DNA of 64,000 nt from WLJO01 sp032117595. GTDB taxonomy: Bacteria > Actinomycetota > Acidimicrobiia > Acidimicrobiales > Ilumatobacteraceae. The notes under the pieces were generated by a model that was given only the letters and a program-made list of their open reading frames with translations, did not search any database and was not told where the DNA came from. Of this stretch, positions 1 through 7,286 are shown piece after piece. The stretch spans positions 121,283-185,282 of the forward strand of contig JAULYZ010000017.1 of the NCBI GenBank assembly GCA_032117595.1, read 5' to 3'. Both the position numbers and the translations under genes were made by a program. Every line of letters begins with the position of its first letter. The first letter of the stretch is position 1.

Positions 1-1390
1 TGAGGGGGAGAGTGATGCTGAACTCGGCCCCGCCGCCGGGTGCGTTGGCAACAGTGGCGGTGCCGCCGTGTTCGCGGGCGATGCTCTCCACGATGGAGAG
101 CCCGAGCCCGGCACCGGTGCCCGTGCGGGACTCGTCCGCACGCCAGAACCGCTCGAACACATGCGTGAGCGCTTCCTCGGAGAGACCGGGGCCGTGATCG
201 CGGACGGTGAGCCGTGCTCGGTCCGCCAGAGTCTCCACACGCAGGTCGATTGCGGTGCCGGTCGGCGTGTGTTTCACCGCGTTGGAGACAAGGTTCGTCA
301 CCGCCTGCCGGAGGTGATCGGCGTTGCCGCGCACCACGACGGGCCCGGGAGTGTCGAGCGATACAGAGCGGGTCGAGTCGAGGGCGACGGCATCGCTGCA
401 GGCATCTGCAGCAATGACGGCGAGGTCCACCTCGGTCTGCTCCGTGGTACGCGTCTCGTCGAGTCTGGCGAGCAGGAGGAGGTCCTCGACGAGGGTCTTC
501 ATCCGCGCCGACTCCTCCTCGATGCGGCGCATGATGACGGAACGGTCGACGTGCTCACTCTCGCTCCCGATGCGGAAGAGTTCGGCAAAGCCCTGAATGG
601 ACGTCAGCGGCGTGCGCAGTTCGTGCGAGGCATCGGCGAGGAACTGGCGAAGACGGCGTTCGGTCTCGTCGCGAGCCCGAAACGCAGTCTCGATCTCGTC
701 GAGCATCGAGTTGAGGGCAGTAGCGAGCTGGTCGACCTCGCTGCGGCCCGAGGCGCCCTCGACGCGTTGCGAGAGATCGCCGGCATTGATGGAGCGCGCA
801 GTGCGCCCCATGTCCTCGAGCGGGCGGAGACCTCGCCGCAGCACGAACCATGACCCACCGACGAGCAGCGTGAGGATCACCAGCCCGACGATCAACTCGA
901 TGAGCAGGAGTTCGCGGAGGGATTCGTCGACGTCGTCGGTGGTGGTTGCGAGCACCACCTGGAACCCGGCGGCGCCACGGAGTGCCGGCTCGGCAGTAGC
1001 AACACGCCAGCGCCCCGAGCCCGTTGCTGCGCCGGTGGTGAAGGCGGTGCCGATCTCGAGTGGACCCTCGGGCAGCCTCGGTGTGTCGTCCACCTCGAGG
1101 CGGGCGAGGACTGCGCCCGATGGATCGCGGATTTCTGCGTACACGGTCTGGAGTGCGGGGAACGCAGCGACGTTGATGGTGTCGTTCCGGTCGTTGCGGC
1201 CGCGCCCTCGGTCGAGACCAATAGCCGCCGCAAGTTGGCGGGAGACCACGGGGAGGGCTGACCGAAGACCGTCGTCGAGTCGCTGGTACTCGGCGTTGCT
1301 GTAGCGCGCGTAGGTGGCGTACCCGAATGCGGCCAGTCCCACCGTCACGAGGACGGCCAGTGCCGTGATCAATCTCGCCCGGAGTGTCAT
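1..1390 (-). CDS. Two-component sensor histidine kinase (3' end cut by window)
   Basis: This is a membrane sensor kinase that would autophosphorylate on histidine and pass the phosphate to a response regulator lying outside the window. The reading frame starts with ATG at 1390 and is still open at base 1, with 463 codons visible. A first membrane helix (about residues 7-29), an extracytoplasmic region, and a second helix followed by a HAMP linker precede the catalytic part. The H-box reads SHELRTPL with H256. The N-box is NLVSNAVKHTP with N370, and the G-boxes DHGPGLS and GTGAGLGLSIV follow, so all kinase hallmarks are intact. Only the last few residues are missing. No ligand can be inferred. 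The PepSY protein encoded just upstream on the same strand is the type of gene often found next to such kinases. Confidence 0.93.
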   Translation of the reverse strand, partial: MTLRARLITALAVLVTVGLAAFGYATYARYSNAEYQRLDDGLRSALPVVSRQLAAAIGLDRGRGRNDRNDTINVAAFPALQTVYAEIRDPSGAVLARLEVDDTPRLPEGPLEIGTAFTTGAATGSGRWRVATAEPALRGAAGFQVVLATTTDDVDESLRELLLIELIVGLVILTLLVGGSWFVLRRGLRPLEDMGRTARSINAGDLSQRVEGASGRSEVDQLATALNSMLDEIETAFRARDETERRLRQFLADASHELRTPLTSIQGFAELFRIGSESEHVDRSVIMRRIEEESARMKTLVEDLLLLARLDETRTTEQTEVDLAVIAADACSDAVALDSTRSVSLDTPGPVVVRGNADHLRQAVTNLVSNAVKHTPTGTAIDLRVETLADRARLTVRDHGPGLSEEALTHVFERFWRADESRTGTGAGLGLSIVESIAREHGGTATVANAPGGGAEFSITLPL

Positions 1391-1438
1391 GGTGTCCGCA
1401 TCTGTCGGGTGTCTCTCGGTGACGTTAGGCCTCCACGC

Positions 1439-1472
1439 GTAACGGCCGCCGGAGTGGACCGGCGGCCGTTAC
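1439..1472 (-). terminator. Perfect 14-bp GC-rich hairpin downstream of the PepSY gene
   Basis: GTAACGGCCGCCGG and its exact complement flank a 6-nt loop. The hairpin sits 46 bp past the stop of the PepSY gene and 49 bp before the start of the kinase gene. No T-tract follows on either strand, so it is a non-canonical terminator or attenuator between the two genes. Confidence 0.55.
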
Positions 1473-1517
1473 AGGTGTGGGGGTTGGTCGGGGGGTTCGT
1501 GGTCGGGTCGGCCGACC

Positions 1518-2147
1518 TCAGACCTCGGTGCTCGACGCGATCACCGTGTTCGAGCCGGTGGCGCCGTTGGTGCCCGAGGTGGCGCCGCTGGCCTGATCGG
1601 GTGCGCAGGGCCCGTGCCCGTGGCGTCCGCCGTGACGACCGCCGTGACGCCCGCCGTGACGGCCCTCGGGGCCGCCCTTGCCGCCGGGGCCCTTGCCCTC
1701 GACGACGTCGTTGACGGTGAAGTCGGCGTTGATGTTCACCCGGACGTGGGTGCCGTCGGCCTTGCGGACGTGGGCGTGGTACGGGGTCTCGTCGGCGTTG
1801 GTGTTCTCGGCCGACTTGCCCTCCACCCGGAGGACCTCACCGCCGGGGACGGCGGTCTTGGCGGCTGCGGTGACCTGCTCGGCGGTGACGCCGGTGAGCT
1901 CATCGTGGAGGGCGCCGTGGCGGCCACCCCTGCCTCCCATTCCGGGGGCCGGGCAGACCTTGGTGCTGCTGTCGCCCGGGACGGTCGAATCGGTGGTGGA
2001 TCCGTCGGTAGCCACCGTGGAGTCCACCGTGATCTCCGAGGTGGGTCCGGTCTCGCCGGTGATGGCCGTGGCAGCGAGGGCGCTGCCTGCGGCGGCGGCG
2101 CCCATCAGCGCTGCCCCCACCACCATCTGTCGCATCTTGATCTTCAT
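1518..2147 (-). CDS. Secreted PepSY-like protein with Gly/His-rich tail
   Basis: An exported protein of 209 residues. The start at 2147 is chosen because AAGGAG lies 6 nt upstream, and the protein then begins MKIKMRQMVVGAALMG, a normal signal peptide ending near SALA. Upstream in-frame starts have no such support. The middle (around LTGVTAEQVTAAAKTAVPGGEV and HVRVNINADFTVNDV) resembles a PepSY-type fold. A downstream stretch repeats RHGG three times, encoded by a 12-bp direct repeat near 1626-1664, and holds many histidines. Metal binding is plausible but not shown. PepSY proteins often accompany two-component systems, which fits the kinase gene next to it. The exact function is unknown. Confidence 0.75.
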   Translation of the reverse strand: MKIKMRQMVVGAALMGAAAAGSALAATAITGETGPTSEITVDSTVATDGSTTDSTVPGDSSTKVCPAPGMGGRGGRHGALHDELTGVTAEQVTAAAKTAVPGGEVLRVEGKSAENTNADETPYHAHVRKADGTHVRVNINADFTVNDVVEGKGPGGKGGPEGRHGGRHGGRHGGRHGHGPCAPDQASGATSGTNGATGSNTVIASSTEV

Positions 2148-2287
2148 GAGTTGCTCCTTGAGGGGTTCTCTTCTACCGGGTTTTCCCGGCGGGGTTGAAC
2201 ACATCGTGACGAAGCTGTCTGGGGGCTCCCGCCGCCGAGTCTGGGAGTTCTCTGGGAATCGGGGGATTCCCGGGGGAGGGCGACTCC

Positions 2288-2293
2288 TAGCCT
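2288..2293 (+). promoter_or_regulatory. -10 element TAGCCT of queF (leaderless)
   Basis: The hexamer TAGCCT ends 6 nt before the GTG start of queF. The transcript would therefore begin at the start codon. No Shine-Dalgarno sequence is present. A small hairpin (GGGAATC/GATTCCC, 2254-2271) lies just upstream; its role is unknown. Confidence 0.5.
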
Positions 2294-2299
2294 GACCCC

Positions 2300-2707
2300 G
2301 TGACCATCCCCACCGACTCGCTCACCATCCTCGGCCGTACCGTCCGTCAGCCGGTCGAACACGTGGAGTGCTTCCCGGCGCCGGCCCATGTCTCCTCGGT
2401 GACGTTCACCAACGACGAGCTCAATTCGATGTGCCCGGTCACCGAGCAGCCCGACCTGTCGAGTGTCTCGATCGAGTACGTCCCCGATCGCTGGTGCGTC
2501 GAGTCCAAGTCGTTGAAGCTCTATCTCTGGGGCTTTCGCGACCGAGCGATCTTCGCGGAGGCACTCGCTGCCGAGATCGCGAGCGAGATCATGACCACCG
2601 CGCAGCCGAAGGCCGTTCGCGTGGTACTCACCCAGCGCCCACGCGGCGGTATCGAGGTGCGCGTCGTTGCAGAACGCTCACGCAACGGGTGGCAGCGTCA
2701 GCAGTAG
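2300..2707 (+). CDS. queF: NADPH-dependent 7-cyano-7-deazaguanine reductase
   Basis: Reduces preQ0 to preQ1 with NADPH in the queuosine tRNA-modification pathway. The 135-residue length is that of the short (type I, unimodular) QueF family. The signature NSMCPVTEQPD carries the thioimide-forming cysteine C45 and the catalytic aspartate D52. The NADPH-binding motif ESKSLKLYLWGFRD is complete. Translation starts at GTG 2300, supported by a -10 element 6 nt upstream. Its 3' end overlaps the convergent holB by 30 bp. No other queuosine genes are in the window, so preQ0 is made elsewhere or salvaged. Confidence 0.95.
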   Translation: MTIPTDSLTILGRTVRQPVEHVECFPAPAHVSSVTFTNDELNSMCPVTEQPDLSSVSIEYVPDRWCVESKSLKLYLWGFRDRAIFAEALAAEIASEIMTTAQPKAVRVVLTQRPRGGIEVRVVAERSRNGWQRQQ

Positions 2708-3802
2708 TGCCTGGAGCAGGAGTGCCTCGTTCGGGTTCCGGTCGAGGCGATCGATTGCCGTGACGATCCGAGAGACGGCGTCCTCGTCCGCAAGACCTCG
2801 CCGTCCGTGAACCCCGGCTCCACTGTGGCTGTCCGTGGAGGTTCCCGCAGACGTCACACCCTTCACCAAGTAGTCGCGGTACACGGCAGCAATCACTCCG
2901 AGTCCTGCACGCCATTCATCGGTGCGGTGCTTGCGCAGTTCTCGCTTGTGCCGCGCATCGAGTTTCGCCTTGCCGGTGACCTTCTCATTGAACTGCTTCG
3001 CGCGGTCCTCGGCCTCGGCAAGTTCGTTCACATGCTGTTGCTTGAGCGGCTCGAGCGACTCCTCGATCATGCGCGTCAGCTCGTCGACCAACTGCATCAC
3101 ACGTGTTCCCGTGCCGTCGAGACGGCGCGGAACGGCGGCGAATGCCTCACGTCGGGCGAACAGAGCCGGGTCGTTGGCAAGCAGGCGGGCGCGGTCGAGG
3201 TCGCCGCCTGCAGCCGTTGCTGCTTCGGTTGCGATCGACTCGTCGAACCCGTCCTGACGAAGCAGGTCGACGATGAGTGATGCCGACAGCACGTGGAACG
3301 GGACACGGACACAGCGCGAAGCAATCGTGATGAGGTCGGGAACGAGTTGGTCGGCGAGGATGAGGAACACGGTGCCGCGCGGCGGTTCCTCCACGGTCTT
3401 GAGCAGGCGGGCTGCAGCATCGGCGTGGAGCAGGTGGAACTCATCGAGGATGACGATCTTGCGGAAACCCTCCACCGGCGACATCGATGCGGTGTGGATG
3501 ATCTCGTCGGCCTGGGGGCGCAGGATCGCAGCGCCCTCGCGTTCGATCTCGGTGGAGTCGGGGTGCTCTCCGCGCAGGGCCAACGTGCAGTTCCTGCAGG
3601 CCCCGCACCCACCGTCCGCACAGAGCAGCGCAGCGGCGAACGCACGTGCGGTGCGGCGCTTGCCGGTACCCGACGGGCCGAGGAAGAGGTAGGCGTGCAC
3701 CGGCGATGGCACTGCGGCGCGCAGGAGCGACACTGCTTCTGACTGCCCGACAGAATCGGCCCAGATGTCGGCGTGACCGGGGGACACGTCGGCGGGGCTC
3801 AT
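2678..3802 (-). CDS. holB: DNA polymerase III subunit delta-prime (clamp loader)
   Basis: An AAA+ clamp-loader subunit for loading the sliding clamp at replication forks. It is 374 residues. Walker A is GPSGTGKR (42-49). A four-cysteine zinc module follows (C61, C66, C69, C72), and the Walker B region reads ILDEFHLL where DEAH is common in the family. The start ATG at 3802 overlaps the tmk stop as ATGA, which indicates translational coupling. A much longer upstream extension of the frame is only the shadow of tmk. The central part (about 215-290) contains a charged helical insert rich in Lys, Glu and Arg. The last 30 bp are antisense to queF. Confidence 0.93.
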   Translation of the reverse strand: MSPADVSPGHADIWADSVGQSEAVSLLRAAVPSPVHAYLFLGPSGTGKRRTARAFAAALLCADGGCGACRNCTLALRGEHPDSTEIEREGAAILRPQADEIIHTASMSPVEGFRKIVILDEFHLLHADAAARLLKTVEEPPRGTVFLILADQLVPDLITIASRCVRVPFHVLSASLIVDLLRQDGFDESIATEAATAAGGDLDRARLLANDPALFARREAFAAVPRRLDGTGTRVMQLVDELTRMIEESLEPLKQQHVNELAEAEDRAKQFNEKVTGKAKLDARHKRELRKHRTDEWRAGLGVIAAVYRDYLVKGVTSAGTSTDSHSGAGVHGRRGLADEDAVSRIVTAIDRLDRNPNEALLLQALLLTLPPVA

Positions 3803-4410
3803 ACGCCGAGACGCTCCCGCACCGTCGCACGAAGCCGCGCGAACACCGTGTCGGGGTCGGCGTTCCCGTCGACGACTGCCCACCGCTGGGGGTCGGCCGT
3901 CGCCATCTCGGCGAAGCCCTGCCGTACGCGATGGTGGAACTCGTTGGGCTCGAGCTCGAAGCGATCCTTGACGCGGGTGCTCATGCGTTCGTCGAGTGTC
4001 GTGGCTTCCACCTCGATGAGCACGGCGAGGTCGGGCCACCGGCCGTCGATGGCCCAGTCGTTGATGGCACGGAGTTCGTCGAGCGGGAGGCCGCGCCCGT
4101 AGCCCTGGTAGGCGAGGGTGGAGTACACGCTGCGGTCAGAGACAACGTGGCGCCCGGCCCCGACAGCGGGTGCGACGACCTCGGCCATCAACTGCGCGCG
4201 GTCGGCAGCGTTCAGGAGTGCCTCACTGCGGTGGCTGAGCTCGCGGTGTGCCGGGTCGAGCAGGATGCCGCGGATGAGCCCACCGATTCGGGTACCGCCC
4301 TGTTCGCGGGTGAGCACAGCGTCGAGGTCGGTGGCGAGACGGGCGGCCTGAGTGGACTTTCCGCATCCCTCGGATCCCTCGAGAGCGATGTAGCGGCCGA
4401 TCGCACCCAT
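3799..4410 (-). CDS. tmk: dTMP kinase (thymidylate kinase)
   Basis: Phosphorylates dTMP to dTDP for DNA synthesis. The 203-residue protein starts MGAIGRYIALEGSEGCGKSTQ, with the P-loop at about residues 10-18. The nucleotide/substrate motif DRSVYSTLAYQGYGRGLP is present. The loop normally written EPGGT reads REQGGTRIGG here, a small deviation. The ATG at 4410 gives the canonical length; the longer frame upstream runs through the topA end and is not credible. It lies 64 bp after topA and its stop overlaps the start of holB, the common actinobacterial order topA-tmk-holB. Confidence 0.95.
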   Translation of the reverse strand: MGAIGRYIALEGSEGCGKSTQAARLATDLDAVLTREQGGTRIGGLIRGILLDPAHRELSHRSEALLNAADRAQLMAEVVAPAVGAGRHVVSDRSVYSTLAYQGYGRGLPLDELRAINDWAIDGRWPDLAVLIEVEATTLDERMSTRVKDRFELEPNEFHHRVRQGFAEMATADPQRWAVVDGNADPDTVFARLRATVRERLGV

Positions 4411-4474
4411 GGTTCCCCGAACGCTATCGGTCGCCCCGGCCGGCCTCGTGGCCCGGCATCGGGGCAGCGCCGCT

Positions 4475-7204
4475 CTAGGCGCCGGCCTTCTTCGCAGGCG
4501 CCTTCTTGGCTGGGGCTTTCTTGGCTGCGGCCTTCTTCGCTGCTGACTTCTTTGCCGGGGATTTCTTGGCTGCCGACTTCTTCGCGGGGGCCTTCTTCGC
4601 AGCCGTGTCCGGTGCCGCTGACTTCTTCGCAGGTGCCTTGCGGCCCGGCGCCTTGCGCGCACCGGGAGTATCGCCCTTGAGGGCGTTGGCCTCGCGCCGC
4701 GCCGCGAGCAACTCGTAGGCACGCTCGGGCGTCATCGACTCGATGCGGTCACCGCGCGTGATCGATGCGTTGGTCTCGCCGTCGGTGACGTATACACCGA
4801 AGCGACCCTCCTTGGCGGTGATGTTCTTGCCGCTGACGGGATCGGCCCCGAACTCCCGCAGGGGCGGCTTGGCAACACCGCGACCCCGTCCCCGGTAGGT
4901 CTTGGGGGCGGCGAGGATGGCGAGCGCATCGGCGAGCGAGATCGTGAGGAGTTGTTCCTCGGAGTCGATCGAGCGGGTCTCGGTCCCCTTCTGCACGTAC
5001 GGGCCGTAGCGGCCGTTGTTGGCGACCACGTCGAGACCGTCGGTGGGATCGGTACCGAGCGTGCGCGGGAGCGACAACAACTCCTTTGCCTGCTCCACGG
5101 TCATGCGCTCGACCGTCATCGTCTTGAAGAGCGAGGCCATCTTGGGCCGCTCGAGCCCCGGCGGCAGTTGGTCGGCTGATCCCCACTGAACGTACGGGCC
5201 GTAGCGGCCGGTCTTTGCATAGACCGGAAACCCATCGATCTCACCGATGGGTTCGTCGGACCTCGGGGCAGCGAGCAGTTCACACGCCTTGGTCACGGTG
5301 AGTTCGTCCGGTGCAAGATCATCGGGAACGCTTGCGGTGTCGTCGCCGCGCTTGACGTACGGCCCGTACCTTCCCGGCTTGACCACAATCTCTGCACCGG
5401 TGGCGGGGTCGTTGCCGATGGGGAAGGTGTTGACCTCTGCAGCATCGATGTCGCCGATCTTCGTCTCGACGAGTTGCTTCAGGCCCGGTTCGTTCCCGAA
5501 GTAGAAGCGCTCGAGCCAGACCTCCTTGCGCAGTTCGTTGCGCGCAATCGCATCGAGGTCGTCCTCGAGCTCGGCGGTGAACGCGTAGTCGACGAGGGTG
5601 TCGAAATGACGGTCGAGCAGATTGGTCACGGCGAACGCCGTCCACGTGGGCACGAGGGCGTTGCCCTTCTTCCAGACGTAGCCGCGCTCGACAATGGTCT
5701 GGATGGTGTTGGCCCATGTTGACGGACGGCCGATACCGAGTTCCTCGAGCCGCTTCACGAGACTCGCCTCGGTATAGCGGGCCGGAGGTGTGGTGCTGTG
5801 CCCCTCGGGGGTCACCGATGCCATCGGCACCGCTGCACCCACCTTGAGCACGGGGAGCTGCGCTTCTTTGTCGTCGGCGGAGTCGCCGTCGTCGCTGCTC
5901 TCGACGTAGACGGCCCGATATCCCGCAAAGGTGATCGTGGTGCCCGCCGCCGCGAACTCGCACTCGGTGGGCTTGGGGGCGCCTTCGTCGGCGAGTGCCG
6001 TGAGCCGGACCGACACGGTGGTGCCGACAGCGTCAGACATCTGCGATGCGAGGGTCCGCTGCCAGATGAGTCGGTACAGCGCGAGTTCCTGACCGTTCAG
6101 TTCTGCAGAAACCTGTTCCGGCGATCGCAGCGGAGTCGTGGGCCGGATCGCCTCGTGTGCCTCCTGGGCGTTCTTCACCTTGTTGGCGTAGTGCCGGGCC
6201 GGCGAGGCGACGTGGGAGTCGCCGTAGAGGCGGGAGACCTCGCTGCGTACTGCGCCGAGCGCTTCCTCGGAGAGCGACACATTGTCGGTTCGCATGTAGG
6301 TGATGAACCCGCGCTCGTAGAGACCCTGTGCGAGGCGCATCACCTGGGCCGCCGAGAGGCGGAGTTTGCGACCGCCCTCCTGCTGGAGGGTCGAGGTCAT
6401 GAACGGTGCCTTCGGCGACGATCGATAGGGCTTGTCGTCCACGCTGCGGACGGTGAAGGTCGCCGTCGACAGCGAGGTGGCGAGGCGCTGCGCGCGCTCG
6501 CCGTCGAGCACCACGATCTCCCGCTTTGCCGCACCGGCCGCATCGAAATCCTTGCCCGTGGCCACCTTCGTGCCGTCGAGGGCAACGAGCGTGGATCCGA
6601 ACGCAGGTGATGTGCTGCTCATTGCGGCGAGGTCCCAGTAGGCAGCAGCCACGAACGCGATGCGCTCCCGCTCGCGCTCGACCACGAGCCGGACAGCGGG
6701 CGACTGCACACGGCCTGCCGACAGCCCGCGGTTGATCTTTCGCCACAGCACCGGGGAGACCTCGTACCCGTAGAGGCGATCGAGGATCCGCCGGGTCTCG
6801 GCAGCATCGATGAGTCCGTAGTCGAGACCCCGGGGATTCGCCACGGCGTGGGCGATGGCCGACTTGGTGATCTCGTGGAACACCATCCGCTTCACCGGAA
6901 CCCGGGGCTTCAGGTACTCGAGGAGATGCCACGAGATCGCTTCGCCCTCGCGATCTTCGTCGGTGGCGAGGTAGAGCTCGCTGGCGTCCTTGAGGGCGGC
7001 CCGGAGGTCCTTCACCACCTGTTTGCCGCGGTCGGTGAGCTCGTAGGTGGGCTTGAAGCCGTTCTCCACGTCGACGGCCAGACCACCCCGGGGGAGGTCC
7101 GCCACGTGGCCGACCGAGGCGCGGACGTCGAACTCACTGCCGAGGAACTTGGCAATGGTCTTGGCCTTGGCAGGCGACTCGACGACGACGAGGGGGCGGG
7201 GCAT
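4475..7204 (-). CDS. topA: DNA topoisomerase I with lysine/alanine-rich tail
   Basis: Type IA topoisomerase that relaxes negative supercoils. The 909-residue protein starts MPRPLVVVESPAKAKTIAKFLG (TOPRIM domain) and carries the catalytic tyrosine Y303 in ITYMRTDN. The C-terminal part holds four topoisomerase C-terminal repeats, each marked by GRYGPYV or GRFGVYV. It ends in a long tail of AKK/APAKK repeats. No C4 zinc fingers are seen, as is usual for actinobacterial TopA, where basic tails aid processivity. It heads the topA-tmk-holB run and is preceded by a transporter gene on the same strand. Confidence 0.97.
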   Translation of the reverse strand: MPRPLVVVESPAKAKTIAKFLGSEFDVRASVGHVADLPRGGLAVDVENGFKPTYELTDRGKQVVKDLRAALKDASELYLATDEDREGEAISWHLLEYLKPRVPVKRMVFHEITKSAIAHAVANPRGLDYGLIDAAETRRILDRLYGYEVSPVLWRKINRGLSAGRVQSPAVRLVVERERERIAFVAAAYWDLAAMSSTSPAFGSTLVALDGTKVATGKDFDAAGAAKREIVVLDGERAQRLATSLSTATFTVRSVDDKPYRSSPKAPFMTSTLQQEGGRKLRLSAAQVMRLAQGLYERGFITYMRTDNVSLSEEALGAVRSEVSRLYGDSHVASPARHYANKVKNAQEAHEAIRPTTPLRSPEQVSAELNGQELALYRLIWQRTLASQMSDAVGTTVSVRLTALADEGAPKPTECEFAAAGTTITFAGYRAVYVESSDDGDSADDKEAQLPVLKVGAAVPMASVTPEGHSTTPPARYTEASLVKRLEELGIGRPSTWANTIQTIVERGYVWKKGNALVPTWTAFAVTNLLDRHFDTLVDYAFTAELEDDLDAIARNELRKEVWLERFYFGNEPGLKQLVETKIGDIDAAEVNTFPIGNDPATGAEIVVKPGRYGPYVKRGDDTASVPDDLAPDELTVTKACELLAAPRSDEPIGEIDGFPVYAKTGRYGPYVQWGSADQLPPGLERPKMASLFKTMTVERMTVEQAKELLSLPRTLGTDPTDGLDVVANNGRYGPYVQKGTETRSIDSEEQLLTISLADALAILAAPKTYRGRGRGVAKPPLREFGADPVSGKNITAKEGRFGVYVTDGETNASITRGDRIESMTPERAYELLAARREANALKGDTPGARKAPGRKAPAKKSAAPDTAAKKAPAKKSAAKKSPAKKSAAKKAAAKKAPAKKAPAKKAGA

Positions 7205-7257
7205 CGGGTAGTGGCTAGGTGCTGGCGGGGGCCTTTGTCAAGGCGGCGGGTCCGAAG

Positions 7258-7273
7258 CGGGCCGAAGGGCCCG
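7258..7273 (-). terminator. Stable CUUCGG-type hairpin between the MMPL gene and topA
   Basis: CGGGCC and GGCCCG enclose a 4-nt loop. On the minus strand this gives the very stable GGCC-CTTC-GGCC fold, 13 bp past the stop of the MMPL gene. No T-tract follows, so termination is possible but unproven. Confidence 0.3.
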
Positions 7274-7286
7274 GCTGCGGGTGGGT

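Noticed and set aside
1626..1664. Short repeats as a CRISPR-like array
   Set aside because: The 12-bp repeats lie within a coding frame and encode RHGG motifs; there are no spacers.
2205..2299. Possible preQ1 riboswitch upstream of queF
   Set aside because: The promoter evidence puts the transcript start at the GTG, leaving no leader for a riboswitch, and the short hairpin at 2254-2271 does not resemble a preQ1 aptamer.
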